DNA from: Malikia granosa
GTDB taxonomy: Bacteria > Pseudomonadota > Gammaproteobacteria > Burkholderiales > Burkholderiaceae_C
Assembly: GCF_002980595.1 (NCBI RefSeq)
Contig: NZ_PVLQ01000001.1
Coordinates: 1 to 45,325, forward strand
Direction of reading: 5' to 3'
DNA length: 45,325 bases
A model generated the notes under the pieces. The model saw only the letters and a program-made list of their open reading frames with translations. It did not search any database and was not told the origin of the DNA. A program made the translations under genes and the position numbers. Positions 1 through 8,647 of the stretch are shown in pieces. Every line of letters starts with the position of its first letter. The stretch's first letter is position 1.

Positions 1-1
1 C

Positions 2-184
2 AACACCGATCTGCTGTGGACGAACGGTAACGGTGCAGCATCAGTCTGGACCATGGACGGACTAAATGCGACATCGATCGTCGATCACGGTCCCTATGCC
101 GGCTGGAAGCTGGACGAGCTGCAGCCGGCTGTCACGACGAGCGACGTGAACCTGGTCGGAATCCAGGACCCTGGTTCCTATTAA
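2..184 (+). CDS. C-terminal end of an FG-GAP/VCBS-like repeat protein (5' end outside window)
   Basis: An open frame enters the window from the left edge and ends at TAA 182-184, giving 60 visible residues. The visible part carries a D-L-L-W-x-N-x-x-G-x-x-x-V-W-x-M-x-G pattern. This is the usual look of FG-GAP/VCBS-type beta-propeller repeats in secreted or surface proteins of Gram-negative bacteria. Only about one repeat is visible, so the full architecture and function cannot be judged. The frame is truncated by the window edge and not by mutation. A short inverted repeat follows the stop codon. Confidence 0.6.
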   Translation, partial: NTDLLWTNGNGAASVWTMDGLNATSIVDHGPYAGWKLDELQPAVTTSDVNLVGIQDPGSY

Positions 185-186
185 GC

Positions 187-239
187 CTTGCAGGGCTTGA
201 AATCACCGAGGCATAAAGACAATCGACAGTCCCTGCAAG
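187..239 (+). terminator. Inverted repeat downstream of the FG-GAP-like gene, possible terminator
   Basis: CTTGCAGGG at 187-195 is exactly complementary to CCCTGCAAG at 231-239, separated by 35 bases. A smaller AAGCC/GGCTT hairpin overlaps the left arm. There is no T tract, so a factor-independent terminator is not demonstrated. The position right after a stop codon is the only functional hint. Confidence 0.3.
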
Positions 240-321
240 CAGTCGGCGCCTGAAGCGCCTGTCAGCCGCACCAGCCTGGCCTTGTCCCGTGGGAGCAGGC
301 CAGGACAAAAGGCCTGAGCTG

Positions 322-387
322 CGGGACATATGTCCCGTTGCGTCCCGGTTTTCCGCGCCTTACATTGGGTCCGACCTCAGGGTCGGA
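322..387. promoter_or_regulatory. Two dyad-symmetric sites upstream of the hydrolase-subtilase gene
   Basis: A perfect 16-bp palindrome CGGGACATATGTCCCG occupies 322-337. A second dyad, TCCGACC-TCAG-GGTCGGA, occupies 370-387. Both lie within 100 bases of the chosen ATG at 420 and upstream of its GGGAGAGG ribosome-binding site (about 408-415). The first could be a dimeric regulator's operator and the second an operator or a 5' UTR hairpin. No clear sigma-70 -35/-10 pair was found here. Confidence 0.4.
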
Positions 388-419
388 TTGCCCAACAACA
401 AGCACAGGGAGAGGGAAGC

Positions 420-2822
420 ATGGCCACCGAAAAACGCAAGCCTGGCAAGGCGCGCAAGACCCCGCAGGTAGATGCCGAAGCGGCATCGCTCAGTCCCTTC
501 ATGCGGCTGGCGGCTACGCTGCCGGAGCAGACCGACTTCCCCACCCTGCTCGCCAAGCAGGGGCTGGCGCCCGAGATCGGCACGGTGGTCTACATCCATG
601 GCATCAACAACAAGCCGGTCGCCTCGGTCCTCAAATGCCAGTGGGACAGCGCCCTGTTCGGTGCCGCCATGGGCGACCGCACCCGCATGGCCTACTGGGT
701 CAACCGCAGCCGCTACCCGGTCCCGTCGAGCGAGAGCTGCGCCGCCAAGGACGGACTGCCGACCGTCGAGAGCGGACCGGGCAGCCGGGGCCTGGCTGCC
801 GAAGCGCTGGACACGGGCCCCGAACTCTCTGACCCGCAGCGCCAGCTGATGGCGCGCCTGGAGCAGCGCCTGCTCGAACCCGCCAGCGAGGAAGCGGGCC
901 CATCCGCCAAGCTGCTGCCCTTGCCAGCCGGCATGCGGCGCTGGATCGTGCGCCAGATCAGCCGCCTGTTCCTGAAGGACGTGCGCGACTTCTTCTTCGA
1001 TGCCACGGAGCGCGAGCGGATGGAAAAGAGCCTGCTCGACCGGCTGCAAGTCGGTGGCGGGCCCTTCATCGTGATCGGGCACAGCCAGGGCTCGATGATC
1101 GCCTACCAGGTGCTGCGCAAGCTGCAGAAGAGCCAGTGCGACGTGCGGCTGTTCCTGACCCTGGGTTCGCCACTGGGACTGCAGGAAGTGCAGGACATGC
1201 TGCTCAAGCTCGAGCCCGACCGGCCGCTCGCGGTGCCGGACTGCGTCGACCGCTGGCTCAATGTCGCGGAACGGCTCGACCCGGTCGCACTCGACACCGA
1301 CCTGTCGAACGACTACGGCCAGAACCCGCGTGGCATCCGGATCGAGAACATATCCAGACTCAAGATCAACCCGGAATGGGAATCGAATCCGCACTCGGGC
1401 ACCGGCTATCTCTCGATCGATGAGGTGCGCCAGGCCGTGCGCGACACGGCCGGTGCCAGCTTCAGCAACCTGGTGGGACGCGCGATCGTGATGAAGGACC
1501 TGGTCAGCGACCTGGAGGACGGCACGCACGAGCAGCGCCATCCGACCCTGATCCAGCTGGTGTCGGACGACAGCCAGTCGCTCGACGCGGCGCGCGAGCG
1601 CCTGCAGGCCTTGCTGACCGAGGTGCTGGCGCAGAGCCGGGTGCCGCTGGAGGCGGGACGCATCCAGACCATGAAGCGCTTCGTCTCGGCCGACCTGACA
1701 CGCAGCGAGATCGAGCAGCTGCGCTCGCACTGCAGCGAACTCAAGATCGACCGGGTCTGGCGCAACGGCGTCAAGCGCCAGCTGATCCACCGGTCCAGCC
1801 AGACCGTGCAGGCGCGCCCGGCCAACCTGGGCTACGGCGCGCGCGGCCAGAACATCGCCTGGGCCGTGCTCGACACCGGCATCGCGGCCGGCCATCCGCA
1901 TTTCGCCACTCACCAGAACGTGGTCGCGCAATGGGATTGCACCCGCGACGGCCCGGCGCAAGCGCTCACGCCCAAGGACAAGCGCTTCGCCACGCTCGAC
2001 GGCAACGGCCATGGCACCCATGTCGCCGCCATCATCGCCGGCGCGATGAAGCTGGCGCAGTCGCCGAACGACCCGCGCGAGATCGAGCTGCAGGGCATGG
2101 CGCCCGAGGCCAGGCTGTACGGCTTTAAGGTGCTCAAGGACAGCGGCAGCGGCGAGGACGCCTTCATCATCAAGGCGCTCGACCTGATCGCCGATCTCAA
2201 CGAGCGCGCCGGCCAGCTGGTCATCCAAGGCGTCAACCTGAGCCTGGGCGGCAACTTCGACCCGAGCGTGTTCGGCTGCGGCCACACGCCGCTGTGCCAG
2301 GAGCTGCGCCGCCTGTGGCGCCAGGGCGTGCTGGTCTGCCTGGCGGCCGGCAACGAGGGCTATGCGCTGCTCGAATCGCAGAACGGCGTCATGCCGGCCA
2401 ATATGGACCTGTCGATCGGCGACCCGGCCAACCTGGACGAGGCGATCGCCGTCGGCTCGATCCACAAGTCCAACCCGCACAGCTACGGGGTGTCCTACTT
2501 CTCGTCGCGCGGACCGACCGCCGACGGCCGCATGAAGCCCGACCTGGTCGCGCCCGGCGAGAACATCCTGTCGGCGCGCCACCAATGGCCCAAGCAGGGC
2601 AGCAGCGCGCGCGACTACTACGTCGAGATGAGCGGCACCAGCATGGCCGCGCCCCATGTCTCGGGGCTGCTGGCGGCCTTCCTGTCGGTACGCAGCGAGT
2701 TCATCGGCTACCCGGACCGGGTCAAGCAGCTGCTGCTGGCCAATTGCACCGACCTCGGACGCGATCCCTATATCCAGGGCAAGGGCATGCCCAACCTGAT
2801 CAAGATGTTGCTGAACACCTGA
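420..2822 (+). CDS. Alpha/beta-hydrolase fused to subtilisin-like (S8) serine peptidase
   Basis: An 800-residue protein with two enzyme domains. Residues about 55-345 look like a lipase-type alpha/beta-hydrolase: strand VYIHG near 57-61, nucleophile elbow GHSQG at 220-224 (Ser222), a likely acid in ERLDP (Asp287) and a likely His in NPHSG (His325). Residues about 360-470 resemble a peptidase propeptide of the I9 type. Residues about 475-800 are a subtilase with DTG (Asp485), HGTH (His531), AAGN (Asn645 oxyanion) and GTSMAAPH (Ser741), so both catalytic sets appear intact. No signal peptide or membrane segment is seen, which suggests a cytoplasmic protein or non-Sec export. ATG 420 was chosen over the upstream frame opening at 330 because GGGAGAGG precedes it and the upstream stretch is palindromic non-coding DNA. 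It is followed 12 bases later by the amidase-like gene. Substrates are unknown. Confidence 0.9.
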   Translation: MATEKRKPGKARKTPQVDAEAASLSPFMRLAATLPEQTDFPTLLAKQGLAPEIGTVVYIHGINNKPVASVLKCQWDSALFGAAMGDRTRMAYWVNRSRYPVPSSESCAAKDGLPTVESGPGSRGLAAEALDTGPELSDPQRQLMARLEQRLLEPASEEAGPSAKLLPLPAGMRRWIVRQISRLFLKDVRDFFFDATERERMEKSLLDRLQVGGGPFIVIGHSQGSMIAYQVLRKLQKSQCDVRLFLTLGSPLGLQEVQDMLLKLEPDRPLAVPDCVDRWLNVAERLDPVALDTDLSNDYGQNPRGIRIENISRLKINPEWESNPHSGTGYLSIDEVRQAVRDTAGASFSNLVGRAIVMKDLVSDLEDGTHEQRHPTLIQLVSDDSQSLDAARERLQALLTEVLAQSRVPLEAGRIQTMKRFVSADLTRSEIEQLRSHCSELKIDRVWRNGVKRQLIHRSSQTVQARPANLGYGARGQNIAWAVLDTGIAAGHPHFATHQNVVAQWDCTRDGPAQALTPKDKRFATLDGNGHGTHVAAIIAGAMKLAQSPNDPREIELQGMAPEARLYGFKVLKDSGSGEDAFIIKALDLIADLNERAGQLVIQGVNLSLGGNFDPSVFGCGHTPLCQELRRLWRQGVLVCLAAGNEGYALLESQNGVMPANMDLSIGDPANLDEAIAVGSIHKSNPHSYGVSYFSSRGPTADGRMKPDLVAPGENILSARHQWPKQGSSARDYYVEMSGTSMAAPHVSGLLAAFLSVRSEFIGYPDRVKQLLLANCTDLGRDPYIQGKGMPNLIKMLLNT

Positions 2823-2834
2823 AGGAGAGCGAGC

Positions 2835-3524
2835 ATGTACCAGGTCAAGTTCTTCGAGGGCGACTACTACGCGCGCCAGCTGGCGGCCAACCAGGCCGGT
2901 GCCGTGGCCTATGTCGAGCATCACTTCAACAGCAGCTCATCGACCCAGGCCAGCTATGCGGTGGTGGTGGTCGGCGCGAACGCCTCCCAGGTCAGCCGCA
3001 ACTGGGGGCGCTGGTATGCGAAGGCGATCGCCGAGCAGTTCGGCATCGCGGTCGGCGGCGACCAGGGCATCCTGGTCGGCGGCTGGAGCGGCCGCGGCGA
3101 CGGCAACCTCAAGCACACCCAGATGCCGGCGGTGCTGCTCGAGCCCCTGTTCGCGAGCCATCCGCAGCAGGCCGACCTCATCCGCAGCGACAGCGGCCAG
3201 GCCATCCTGGCGCGCATCCTGGCCGAGAGCATCCGGCGCTTCTTCCCGCAGGGCGGGCTGATCGCCTTCAGCGTCGGCCACAAGTACAAGACCAGCCAGC
3301 CGAACGACCGCGGCGCCGACCTGGCCGGAGGCGGCAGCGAGGCCGACTATGCCGAACTCGTGCTCAAGAAGGCTGCGCAGCTGCTGACCAGCGAGGACGA
3401 CAAGCCGGGACCGCGCAAGCTGCGCCTGATGCGGGGCGACCAGCTGCTGTTCGAGACCGTGGTCGACGAGGATGCCGTGCTGTCCTGGTCGCCCGACCGC
3501 AACCTGCTGTTCATCCCGGACTGA
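2835..3524 (+). CDS. Amidase_3-like protein with apparently circularly permuted domain
   Basis: A 229-residue protein read here as an N-acetylmuramoyl-L-alanine amidase fold in permuted order. The N-terminus (5-33) matches the middle of a normal Amidase_3: a V-x-F-x-E-G-D-Y-Y strand, a helix, then EHHFNS, where His30 fits the SIHxN zinc ligand. Residues 88-125 match the normal C-terminal part, with MPAVLLEPLF carrying the putative catalytic Glu103. Residues 141-175 then match the normal N-terminus: FSVGHK (His149), DRGA, and GSEADYAE (Glu169). All expected zinc ligands (His149, Glu169, His30) and the catalytic Glu are therefore present, but in rotated order. A short beta-rich tail (193-229) follows. 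No signal peptide is seen. AGGAG lies just upstream of ATG 2835, 12 bases after the subtilase stop, so the genes are probably co-transcribed. Cell-wall cleavage is plausible but unproven. Confidence 0.8.
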   Translation: MYQVKFFEGDYYARQLAANQAGAVAYVEHHFNSSSSTQASYAVVVVGANASQVSRNWGRWYAKAIAEQFGIAVGGDQGILVGGWSGRGDGNLKHTQMPAVLLEPLFASHPQQADLIRSDSGQAILARILAESIRRFFPQGGLIAFSVGHKYKTSQPNDRGADLAGGGSEADYAELVLKKAAQLLTSEDDKPGPRKLRLMRGDQLLFETVVDEDAVLSWSPDRNLLFIPD

Positions 3525-3534
3525 GCCGCGGAAG

Positions 3535-4137
3535 ATGGCGGCAACAGGCCGGATGATGCTGTGGGATCAGACGCGCTGGCGGCTGCCGGCCGTCTTCTGG
3601 TTGCTAGTTCTGTGGCTGGCGCTGCTGCCGGACAGCCGCGCGGCGCAATCGGCCGCTGCGGGCGTCCCGGTACGGCTGTATTTTCCCAACGAGCGGCTGA
3701 ACCCGGACCACAGCGACTGCTCGGCGGTGTTCCCGATCGAGCGGCAGCTGGCGCAGGCACAACGGGCGGCCCCGGCACAGGCTGCCTTGCGGCAGTTGCT
3801 GGCGGGGCCCACCGCAGACGAGCGCGCGGCGGGCTACCACTCGCTGTTCTCGCCCGCCAGCGCCGACCTGCTCAAGCGCTTGAGGATAAGCGGCGGCACC
3901 GCCTATGTCGACCTGGCCGATTTCCGCGCCCGGCTGCCTGGCAGTTCGTCGAGCTGCGGCGCGGCCGAATTCCGCGCCCAGATCGACCAGACCTTGCGTC
4001 AGTTCAGCGGAATCTCGCGGGTGCGCTACGCGATCGACGGCGATCCGCGCCTCTTCCACGACTGGATGGGCGAGCCCTGCGGCCAGGCCAACGGCTATTG
4101 CAACCCTCGGCCCTTCCGGGTCAGGACAGGTCGATAG
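3535..4137 (+). CDS. Secreted GerMN-domain protein
   Basis: A 200-residue protein beginning with a hydrophobic signal segment (about residues 17-35, likely cleaved after SRA). The rest matches the GerMN (sporulation/germination-type) domain: VRLYFPNERL, a P-x-x-A-A-L-R-x-L-L-A-G-P-T stretch, then GGTAYVDL and a closing VRYAIDG. GerMN domains occur widely outside spore formers and are often associated with cell-wall proteins; nothing here implies sporulation. Several Cys residues in the predicted exported part could form disulfides. It starts 10 bases after the amidase-like gene and completes the cluster. ATG 3535 is preceded by GGAAG at very short spacing; ATG 3553 or 3556 are alternatives. 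Confidence 0.75.
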   Translation: MAATGRMMLWDQTRWRLPAVFWLLVLWLALLPDSRAAQSAAAGVPVRLYFPNERLNPDHSDCSAVFPIERQLAQAQRAAPAQAALRQLLAGPTADERAAGYHSLFSPASADLLKRLRISGGTAYVDLADFRARLPGSSSSCGAAEFRAQIDQTLRQFSGISRVRYAIDGDPRLFHDWMGEPCGQANGYCNPRPFRVRTGR

Positions 4138-4146
4138 GAAGGCGGC

Positions 4147-4449
4147 TCAATCGGCCTGGTTCACCAGTTCCATGTGCTCGACCACCGGCGGCTGCAGGAA
4201 GAAGGGGCCGACGATGGAACGCCATTCGGTGAAGGCCGGCGACTGGCGGAAGCCCACCGTGTGGTCCTCGAGCGTGGCCCAGAAGATGGTCAGGATGTAG
4301 CGGCCGGGCGACTCGAGGCTGCGGTTGACCTTGTGGCCGCAATAGCCCTGCGCCTTGGCGATGACGCTGTTGAGGCCGTGGACGATCGCGACTTCGAAGT
4401 CGGCGGCGTTGGCGGGATCGATGCGGATGTCGGCGTGTTCGAGGATCAT
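4147..4449 (-). CDS. Antibiotic biosynthesis monooxygenase (ABM) family protein
   Basis: A 100-residue protein typical in size of the ABM ferredoxin-like fold family. It starts MILEHADIRI, has a central ILTIFWATLEDHTVGF strand-helix, and contains the R-x-S-x-x-F-x-E-W element that closes many ABM monomers. Members act as small dimeric oxygenases or as binding proteins, and the substrate cannot be inferred. It converges with the GerMN gene (9 bases between stops) and is divergent from ribF. Confidence 0.8.
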   Translation of the reverse strand: MILEHADIRIDPANAADFEVAIVHGLNSVIAKAQGYCGHKVNRSLESPGRYILTIFWATLEDHTVGFRQSPAFTEWRSIVGPFFLQPPVVEHMELVNQAD

Positions 4450-4596
4450 GGCAGGACTGGAGGATGGCTGGTACGAGGGGTCAAGCCTGCATCATAGCCA
4501 GCGGACAGCCGGCGACGGCCTCGGGAACGGGCGTCGAATATGTCAACATAGCGCGTTTGGTCGGTTTCAGCGACCGCATCCCCTATCCGAGACAGC

Positions 4597-5685
4597 ATGA
4601 AGATCATTCGAGGCCTGCACAACCTGCTGCGCCACCCGCAATCGGCCGGCCCCGGCTGCGCCTTGAGCATAGGCAATTTCGACGGCGTGCACCGTGGCCA
4701 CCAGGCCATGCTCGCGCTGCTGATCAACGAGGCGCGCCACCGCGGCGTGCCCAGCTGCGCGATGATTTTCGAGCCGCATCCGCGCGACTATTTCGCGGCC
4801 AAGTTCAACAAGCCCGAGCTGGCGCCGGCGCGCATCGCGACGCTGCGCGACAAGCTGCACGAGCTGCGCCGCTGCGGCATCGAGCAATGCGTGATCCTGC
4901 CCTTCGACGAGCGGCTCGCGACCCAGTCGGCGCAGGACTTCATCTCGCAGATCCTGGTCGGCGCCTTGGGTGTGCGCTACCTGCTGGTCGGCGACGATTT
5001 CCGCTTCGGCGCCCAGCGTCAGGGCGACTACGACATGCTCGATGCGGCCGGTGCCGTGCAGGGCTTCGATGTCGCGCGCATGATGAGCTACGAGGTGCAT
5101 GGCCTGCGCGTGTCAAGCTCGGCCGTGCGCGAGGCGCTGGCCGAGGGCCGGATGGAGGACGCCGCCGCGCTGCTGGGACGTCCCTATGCGATCAGCGGCC
5201 ATGTGGTGCATGGCGCCAAGCTCGGGCGCGAGCTCGGCGCCAGTCGCTCGGGAGCGGGCGACGGCTTCCGTACCCTCAATCTGCGCTTCACGCACTGGAA
5301 GCCGGCCGCCAGCGGCATCTTCGCGGTCCAGGTGCATGGCCTCGATCCGGCACCGGACGCGCCGCCGTTGATCGGCGTCGCCAACCTCGGCGTGCGGCCC
5401 TCGCTCGACCCGAATGACGTCAACGGCGGACGGGTGCTGCTCGAGACCCATTGCCTCGAATGGCCCGAGCGCGTGCAGCAGGCCCTGGGCAAGGCGGAGG
5501 CCTACGGTAAAATCATCCGGGTGGAGCTGCTGCACAAACTGCACGACGAACTGAGGTATGACGGTCTGGAAGCCCTGACTCGGGGCATTGCCAAGGACTG
5601 CGAGGACGCGCGCGCCTGGTTCGCAGCACGCGACGAGGCCGCCCATGCCTCGACCGGCCGCCAGACCACGCGCGACCGAATCTAA
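4597..5685 (+). CDS. ribF: Bifunctional riboflavin kinase / FAD synthetase
   Basis: A 362-residue protein that phosphorylates riboflavin to FMN and adenylylates FMN to FAD in the cytoplasm. The N-terminal FAD synthetase half shows SIGNFDGVHRGHQ (about 27-39, nucleotidyltransferase HxGH-like), LLVGDDFRFG and the VSSSAVREAL motif. The kinase half begins around GRPYAISGHVVHG. The usual kinase motif GFPTxN appears as GFRTLN after a short Ser/Gly/Ala-rich insertion (about residues 215-225). Whether this is a lineage variant cannot be settled here. It is followed by ileS and lspA, a common proteobacterial order. ATG 4597 starts MKIIRGL, a typical RibF N-terminus. Confidence 0.96.
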   Translation: MKIIRGLHNLLRHPQSAGPGCALSIGNFDGVHRGHQAMLALLINEARHRGVPSCAMIFEPHPRDYFAAKFNKPELAPARIATLRDKLHELRRCGIEQCVILPFDERLATQSAQDFISQILVGALGVRYLLVGDDFRFGAQRQGDYDMLDAAGAVQGFDVARMMSYEVHGLRVSSSAVREALAEGRMEDAAALLGRPYAISGHVVHGAKLGRELGASRSGAGDGFRTLNLRFTHWKPAASGIFAVQVHGLDPAPDAPPLIGVANLGVRPSLDPNDVNGGRVLLETHCLEWPERVQQALGKAEAYGKIIRVELLHKLHDELRYDGLEALTRGIAKDCEDARAWFAARDEAAHASTGRQTTRDRI

Positions 5686-5714
5686 TACCCGCCTGCTGCA
5701 AGCCGCCGCCCCTG

Positions 5715-5775
5715 GACAGGCTCGGGGTGGGCGGTCACTGTTTTGAATTTCCTGCACCCGCGGGCCGAGCCTGTC
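5715..5775 (+). promoter_or_regulatory. Inverted repeat in the ribF-ileS intergenic / ileS leader region
   Basis: GACAGGCTCGG at 5715-5725 is perfectly complementary to CCGAGCCTGTC at 5765-5775. GGGTG and CACCC next to the arms could extend the stem, leaving a loop of about 30 bases. The structure lies in the 111 bases between the ribF stop and the ileS ATG and ends 21 bases before that ATG. It has no T tract. It could affect ileS translation, processing of the ribF-ileS transcript, or partial termination. It does not show the conserved stems of a T-box. Confidence 0.4.
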
Positions 5776-5796
5776 GCCGACACCCAATTCCCGACC

Positions 5797-8646
5797 ATGT
5801 CCGACGCCAACACCACCGACTACAGCCAGACGCTGAACCTGCCCGACACGCCCTTCCCGATGCGCGGCAACCTGCCGCAACGCGAGCCGGGCTGGGTCCA
5901 GGGCTGGCAGGACGAGGACCTGTACCAGCAGCTGCGCGCCGCGCGCCAGGGTGCACCGAAGTTCGTGCTGCACGACGGCCCGCCCTATGCCAACGGCCAG
6001 ATCCACATCGGCCACGCGGTCAACAAGGTGCTCAAGGACATGATCGTCAAGGCGCGCCAGCTGGCCGGCTTCGACGCCCAGTACATCCCGGGCTGGGACT
6101 GCCACGGCCTGCCGATCGAGAACGCGATCGAGAAGCTGCACGGCCGCGGCCTGTCGCGCGACGAGATGCAGGCCAAGGCGCGCGCCTTCGCGACCGAGCA
6201 GATCGCGCAGCAGATGGCCGACTTCAAGCGCCTGGGCGTGATCGGCCAGTGGGACCAGCCCTACCGCACGATGGACTTCAAGAACGAGGCCGAGGAGCTG
6301 CGCGTCTTCAAGCGCGTGATGGAGCGCGGCTTCGTCTACCGTGGCCTGAAGCCGGTCTACTGGTGCTTCGACTGCGGCTCCTCGCTGGCCGAGTTCGAGA
6401 TCGAATACGCCGACAAGAAGAGCGACACGCTCGACGTCGCCTTCCTGGCTGACGACAAGGCCAAGCTGGCCGCCGCCTTCGGCATCGACGCCGAACAGCT
6501 GACCGAAGCCTTCGCGGTGATCTGGACCACCACGGCCTGGACCATTCCGGCCAACCAGGCGCTCAACGCCAACCCCGAGCTGGTCTACGCGCTGGTCGAC
6601 ACGCCGAAAGGCCAGCTGCTGCTGGCCGAGTCGCTGGTCGAGAAATGCCTGGAGCGCTATGCGCTCGAAGGCCAGGTCATCGCGACCGCGACCGGCGACC
6701 AGCTCGCCGGCCTGGCCTTCCGCCACCCGCTGTTCGACCTCGATGCCGGCTATCGCCGCCTGTCGCCGATGATGCTGGCCGACTATGTCAGCGCCGACGA
6801 CGGCACCGGCATCGTGCACTCGGCGCCGGCCTACGGCGTGGACGACTTCAACACCTGCATCGCCCATGGCCTGGCCTACGACGAGATCCTGAACCCGGTC
6901 CAGGGCAACGGCCAGTACGAGGCCGAGCTGCCGCTGTTCGGCGGCCTCAACATCTGGAAGGCCTGCCCGCTCATCATCGAGACGCTCAAGGACAACGGCC
7001 GCCTGCTGGCGACCAAGGCGATCACGCACAGCTACCCGCATTGCTGGCGCCACAAGACGCCGGTGATCTACCGCGCCGCTGCGCAGTGGTTCGTGCGCAT
7101 GGACGAAGGCGTTGGCATCTTCACCACCGACAAGGCACCCAGGAGCCTGCGCGAGCTCGCGCTGGAAGCGATCGAGCACACGCACTTCTACCCCGAGAAC
7201 GGCCGCGCCCGCCTGCGCGACATGATCGCCAACCGGCCTGACTGGTGCATCAGCCGCCAGCGCTCCTGGGGCGTGCCGCTGCCCTTCCTGCTGCATGTGG
7301 ACAGCGGCGAGCCGCATCCGCGCACGCCCGAGATCATCGACCTGGCCGCCGAGGTGGTCGAGGCCGGTGGCGTCGAGGCCTGGAGCAAGCTGTCGGTGGC
7401 CGACATCCTGGCACGCATCGGCTCGCAGGACGACGCCACCAGCTACAGCAAGAGCACCGACATCCTGGAAGTCTGGTTCGACTCCGGCTCGACCCACACC
7501 ACGGTCTTGAAGGGCAGCCATGCCGGCAGCGCGCACGATCAGGGTCCGGAGGCCGACCTCTACCTCGAAGGCCATGACCAGCACCGCGGCTGGTTCCACA
7601 GCTCGCTGCTGCTGGGCTGCGCGCTGTACGACCGCGCGCCCTACAAGGGCCTGCTGACGCACGGCTTCACGGTCGACGGCCAGGGCCGCAAGATGAGCAA
7701 GTCGGTCGGCAACGTGGTGGCGCCGCAGACCATCAGCACCAAGATGGGCGCCGAGATCATCCGGCTCTGGGTCGCGATGACCGACTACTCGGGCGACCTC
7801 GGCATCGACGACAAGATCCTGGCGCGCGTGGTCGACGCCTACCGCCGCATCCGCAACACGCTGCGCTTCCTGCTCGCCAACATCAGCGACTTCGACGCCG
7901 CGACCGACGCGGTACCGTTCGAGCAGCTGCTGGAAGTCGACCGCTACGCGCTGAGCCGCGCCTCGGCCTTCCAGGCCGACCTGCTGGCGCATTACCAGGT
8001 CTACGAGTTCCACCCGGTGGTGGCCAAGCTGCAGGTCTACTGCTCGGAGGACCTGGGCGCCTTCTACCTCGACGTGCTGAAGGACCGCCTCTACACCACG
8101 GCGCCCAAGAGCCTGGCGCGCCGCTCGGCGCAGACCGCGCTGCACCAGATCACCCACGCGATGCTGCGCTGGATGGCGCCCTTCCTCTCCTTCACCGCCG
8201 AGGAAGCCTGGGCCATCATCGGCCACACGCCGTCGATCTTCACCGAGACCTACCTGCCGCTCGAGACCCCGAACGAGGCGCTGATCGCCAAGTGGAGCCG
8301 GGTGCTCGAGCTGCGCGGCATCGTCAACAAGGCGATCGAGGAACGCCGCGTCGCTGGCGAGGTCGGCTCGTCGCTGCAGGCCAATGTGATCCTCACGCTG
8401 GGCGCCGAGGACCTGGCGCTGCTGCAGAGCCTGGGCGATGACCTCAAGTTCGTCTTCATCGTGTCGGCCATCGAGCTGGCGGCTGGCGATGAGGTGGCGG
8501 TCGAGGTCAAGGCCTCGGGCGCGCAGAAATGCGAGCGCTGCTGGCATTACCGCGACGATGTCGGCCACGACGAGGCGCATCCGGGCATCTGCGGCCGCTG
8601 TACCAGCAACCTGCACGGCGCGGGCGAAACCCGCAGCGTAGCCTGA
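5797..8646 (+). CDS. ileS: Isoleucyl-tRNA synthetase
   Basis: A 949-residue class I aminoacyl-tRNA synthetase that charges tRNA-Ile. The sequence shows HIGH at 70-73, KMSKS at 632-636, and the C-terminal zinc-binding pair CxxC...CxxC at Cys912/915 and Cys932/935. Other signatures are [10 protein letters not shown], the editing-domain region around [11 protein letters not shown], and EVWFDSGS. Length agrees with bacterial IleS of the zinc-finger type. ATG 5797 ([10 protein letters not shown]) was chosen because it places the family's L-P-x-T-x-F-P-M-R-x-N-L motif at the usual distance. A TTG at 5743 would add 18 unconserved residues across the inverted repeat. It is separated by one base from lspA. 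Confidence 0.98.
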   Translation: MSDANTTDYSQTLNLPDTPFPMRGNLPQREPGWVQGWQDEDLYQQLRAARQGAPKFVLHDGPPYANGQIHIGHAVNKVLKDMIVKARQLAGFDAQYIPGWDCHGLPIENAIEKLHGRGLSRDEMQAKARAFATEQIAQQMADFKRLGVIGQWDQPYRTMDFKNEAEELRVFKRVMERGFVYRGLKPVYWCFDCGSSLAEFEIEYADKKSDTLDVAFLADDKAKLAAAFGIDAEQLTEAFAVIWTTTAWTIPANQALNANPELVYALVDTPKGQLLLAESLVEKCLERYALEGQVIATATGDQLAGLAFRHPLFDLDAGYRRLSPMMLADYVSADDGTGIVHSAPAYGVDDFNTCIAHGLAYDEILNPVQGNGQYEAELPLFGGLNIWKACPLIIETLKDNGRLLATKAITHSYPHCWRHKTPVIYRAAAQWFVRMDEGVGIFTTDKAPRSLRELALEAIEHTHFYPENGRARLRDMIANRPDWCISRQRSWGVPLPFLLHVDSGEPHPRTPEIIDLAAEVVEAGGVEAWSKLSVADILARIGSQDDATSYSKSTDILEVWFDSGSTHTTVLKGSHAGSAHDQGPEADLYLEGHDQHRGWFHSSLLLGCALYDRAPYKGLLTHGFTVDGQGRKMSKSVGNVVAPQTISTKMGAEIIRLWVAMTDYSGDLGIDDKILARVVDAYRRIRNTLRFLLANISDFDAATDAVPFEQLLEVDRYALSRASAFQADLLAHYQVYEFHPVVAKLQVYCSEDLGAFYLDVLKDRLYTTAPKSLARRSAQTALHQITHAMLRWMAPFLSFTAEEAWAIIGHTPSIFTETYLPLETPNEALIAKWSRVLELRGIVNKAIEERRVAGEVGSSLQANVILTLGAEDLALLQSLGDDLKFVFIVSAIELAAGDEVAVEVKASGAQKCERCWHYRDDVGHDEAHPGICGRCTSNLHGAGETRSVA

Positions 8647-8647
8647 G

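Noticed and set aside
360-2924. An 854-residue open frame on the minus strand opposite the hydrolase-subtilase gene
   Set aside because: It is a shadow of the GC-rich real gene: low-complexity Ala/Arg/Leu/Gln content, no domain motif, no ribosome-binding site.
3535-4137. Evidence for sporulation from the GerMN domain
   Set aside because: GerMN domains occur in many non-spore formers, and no other sporulation gene is present.
4450-4596. FMN riboswitch upstream of ribF
   Set aside because: The 147-bp leader does not show the conserved FMN element segments; only a weak unrelated stem is seen.
5743-5796. TTG start for ileS adding 18 residues
   Set aside because: The extension crosses the inverted repeat and is not part of the usual IleS N-terminus; ATG 5797 fits the family.
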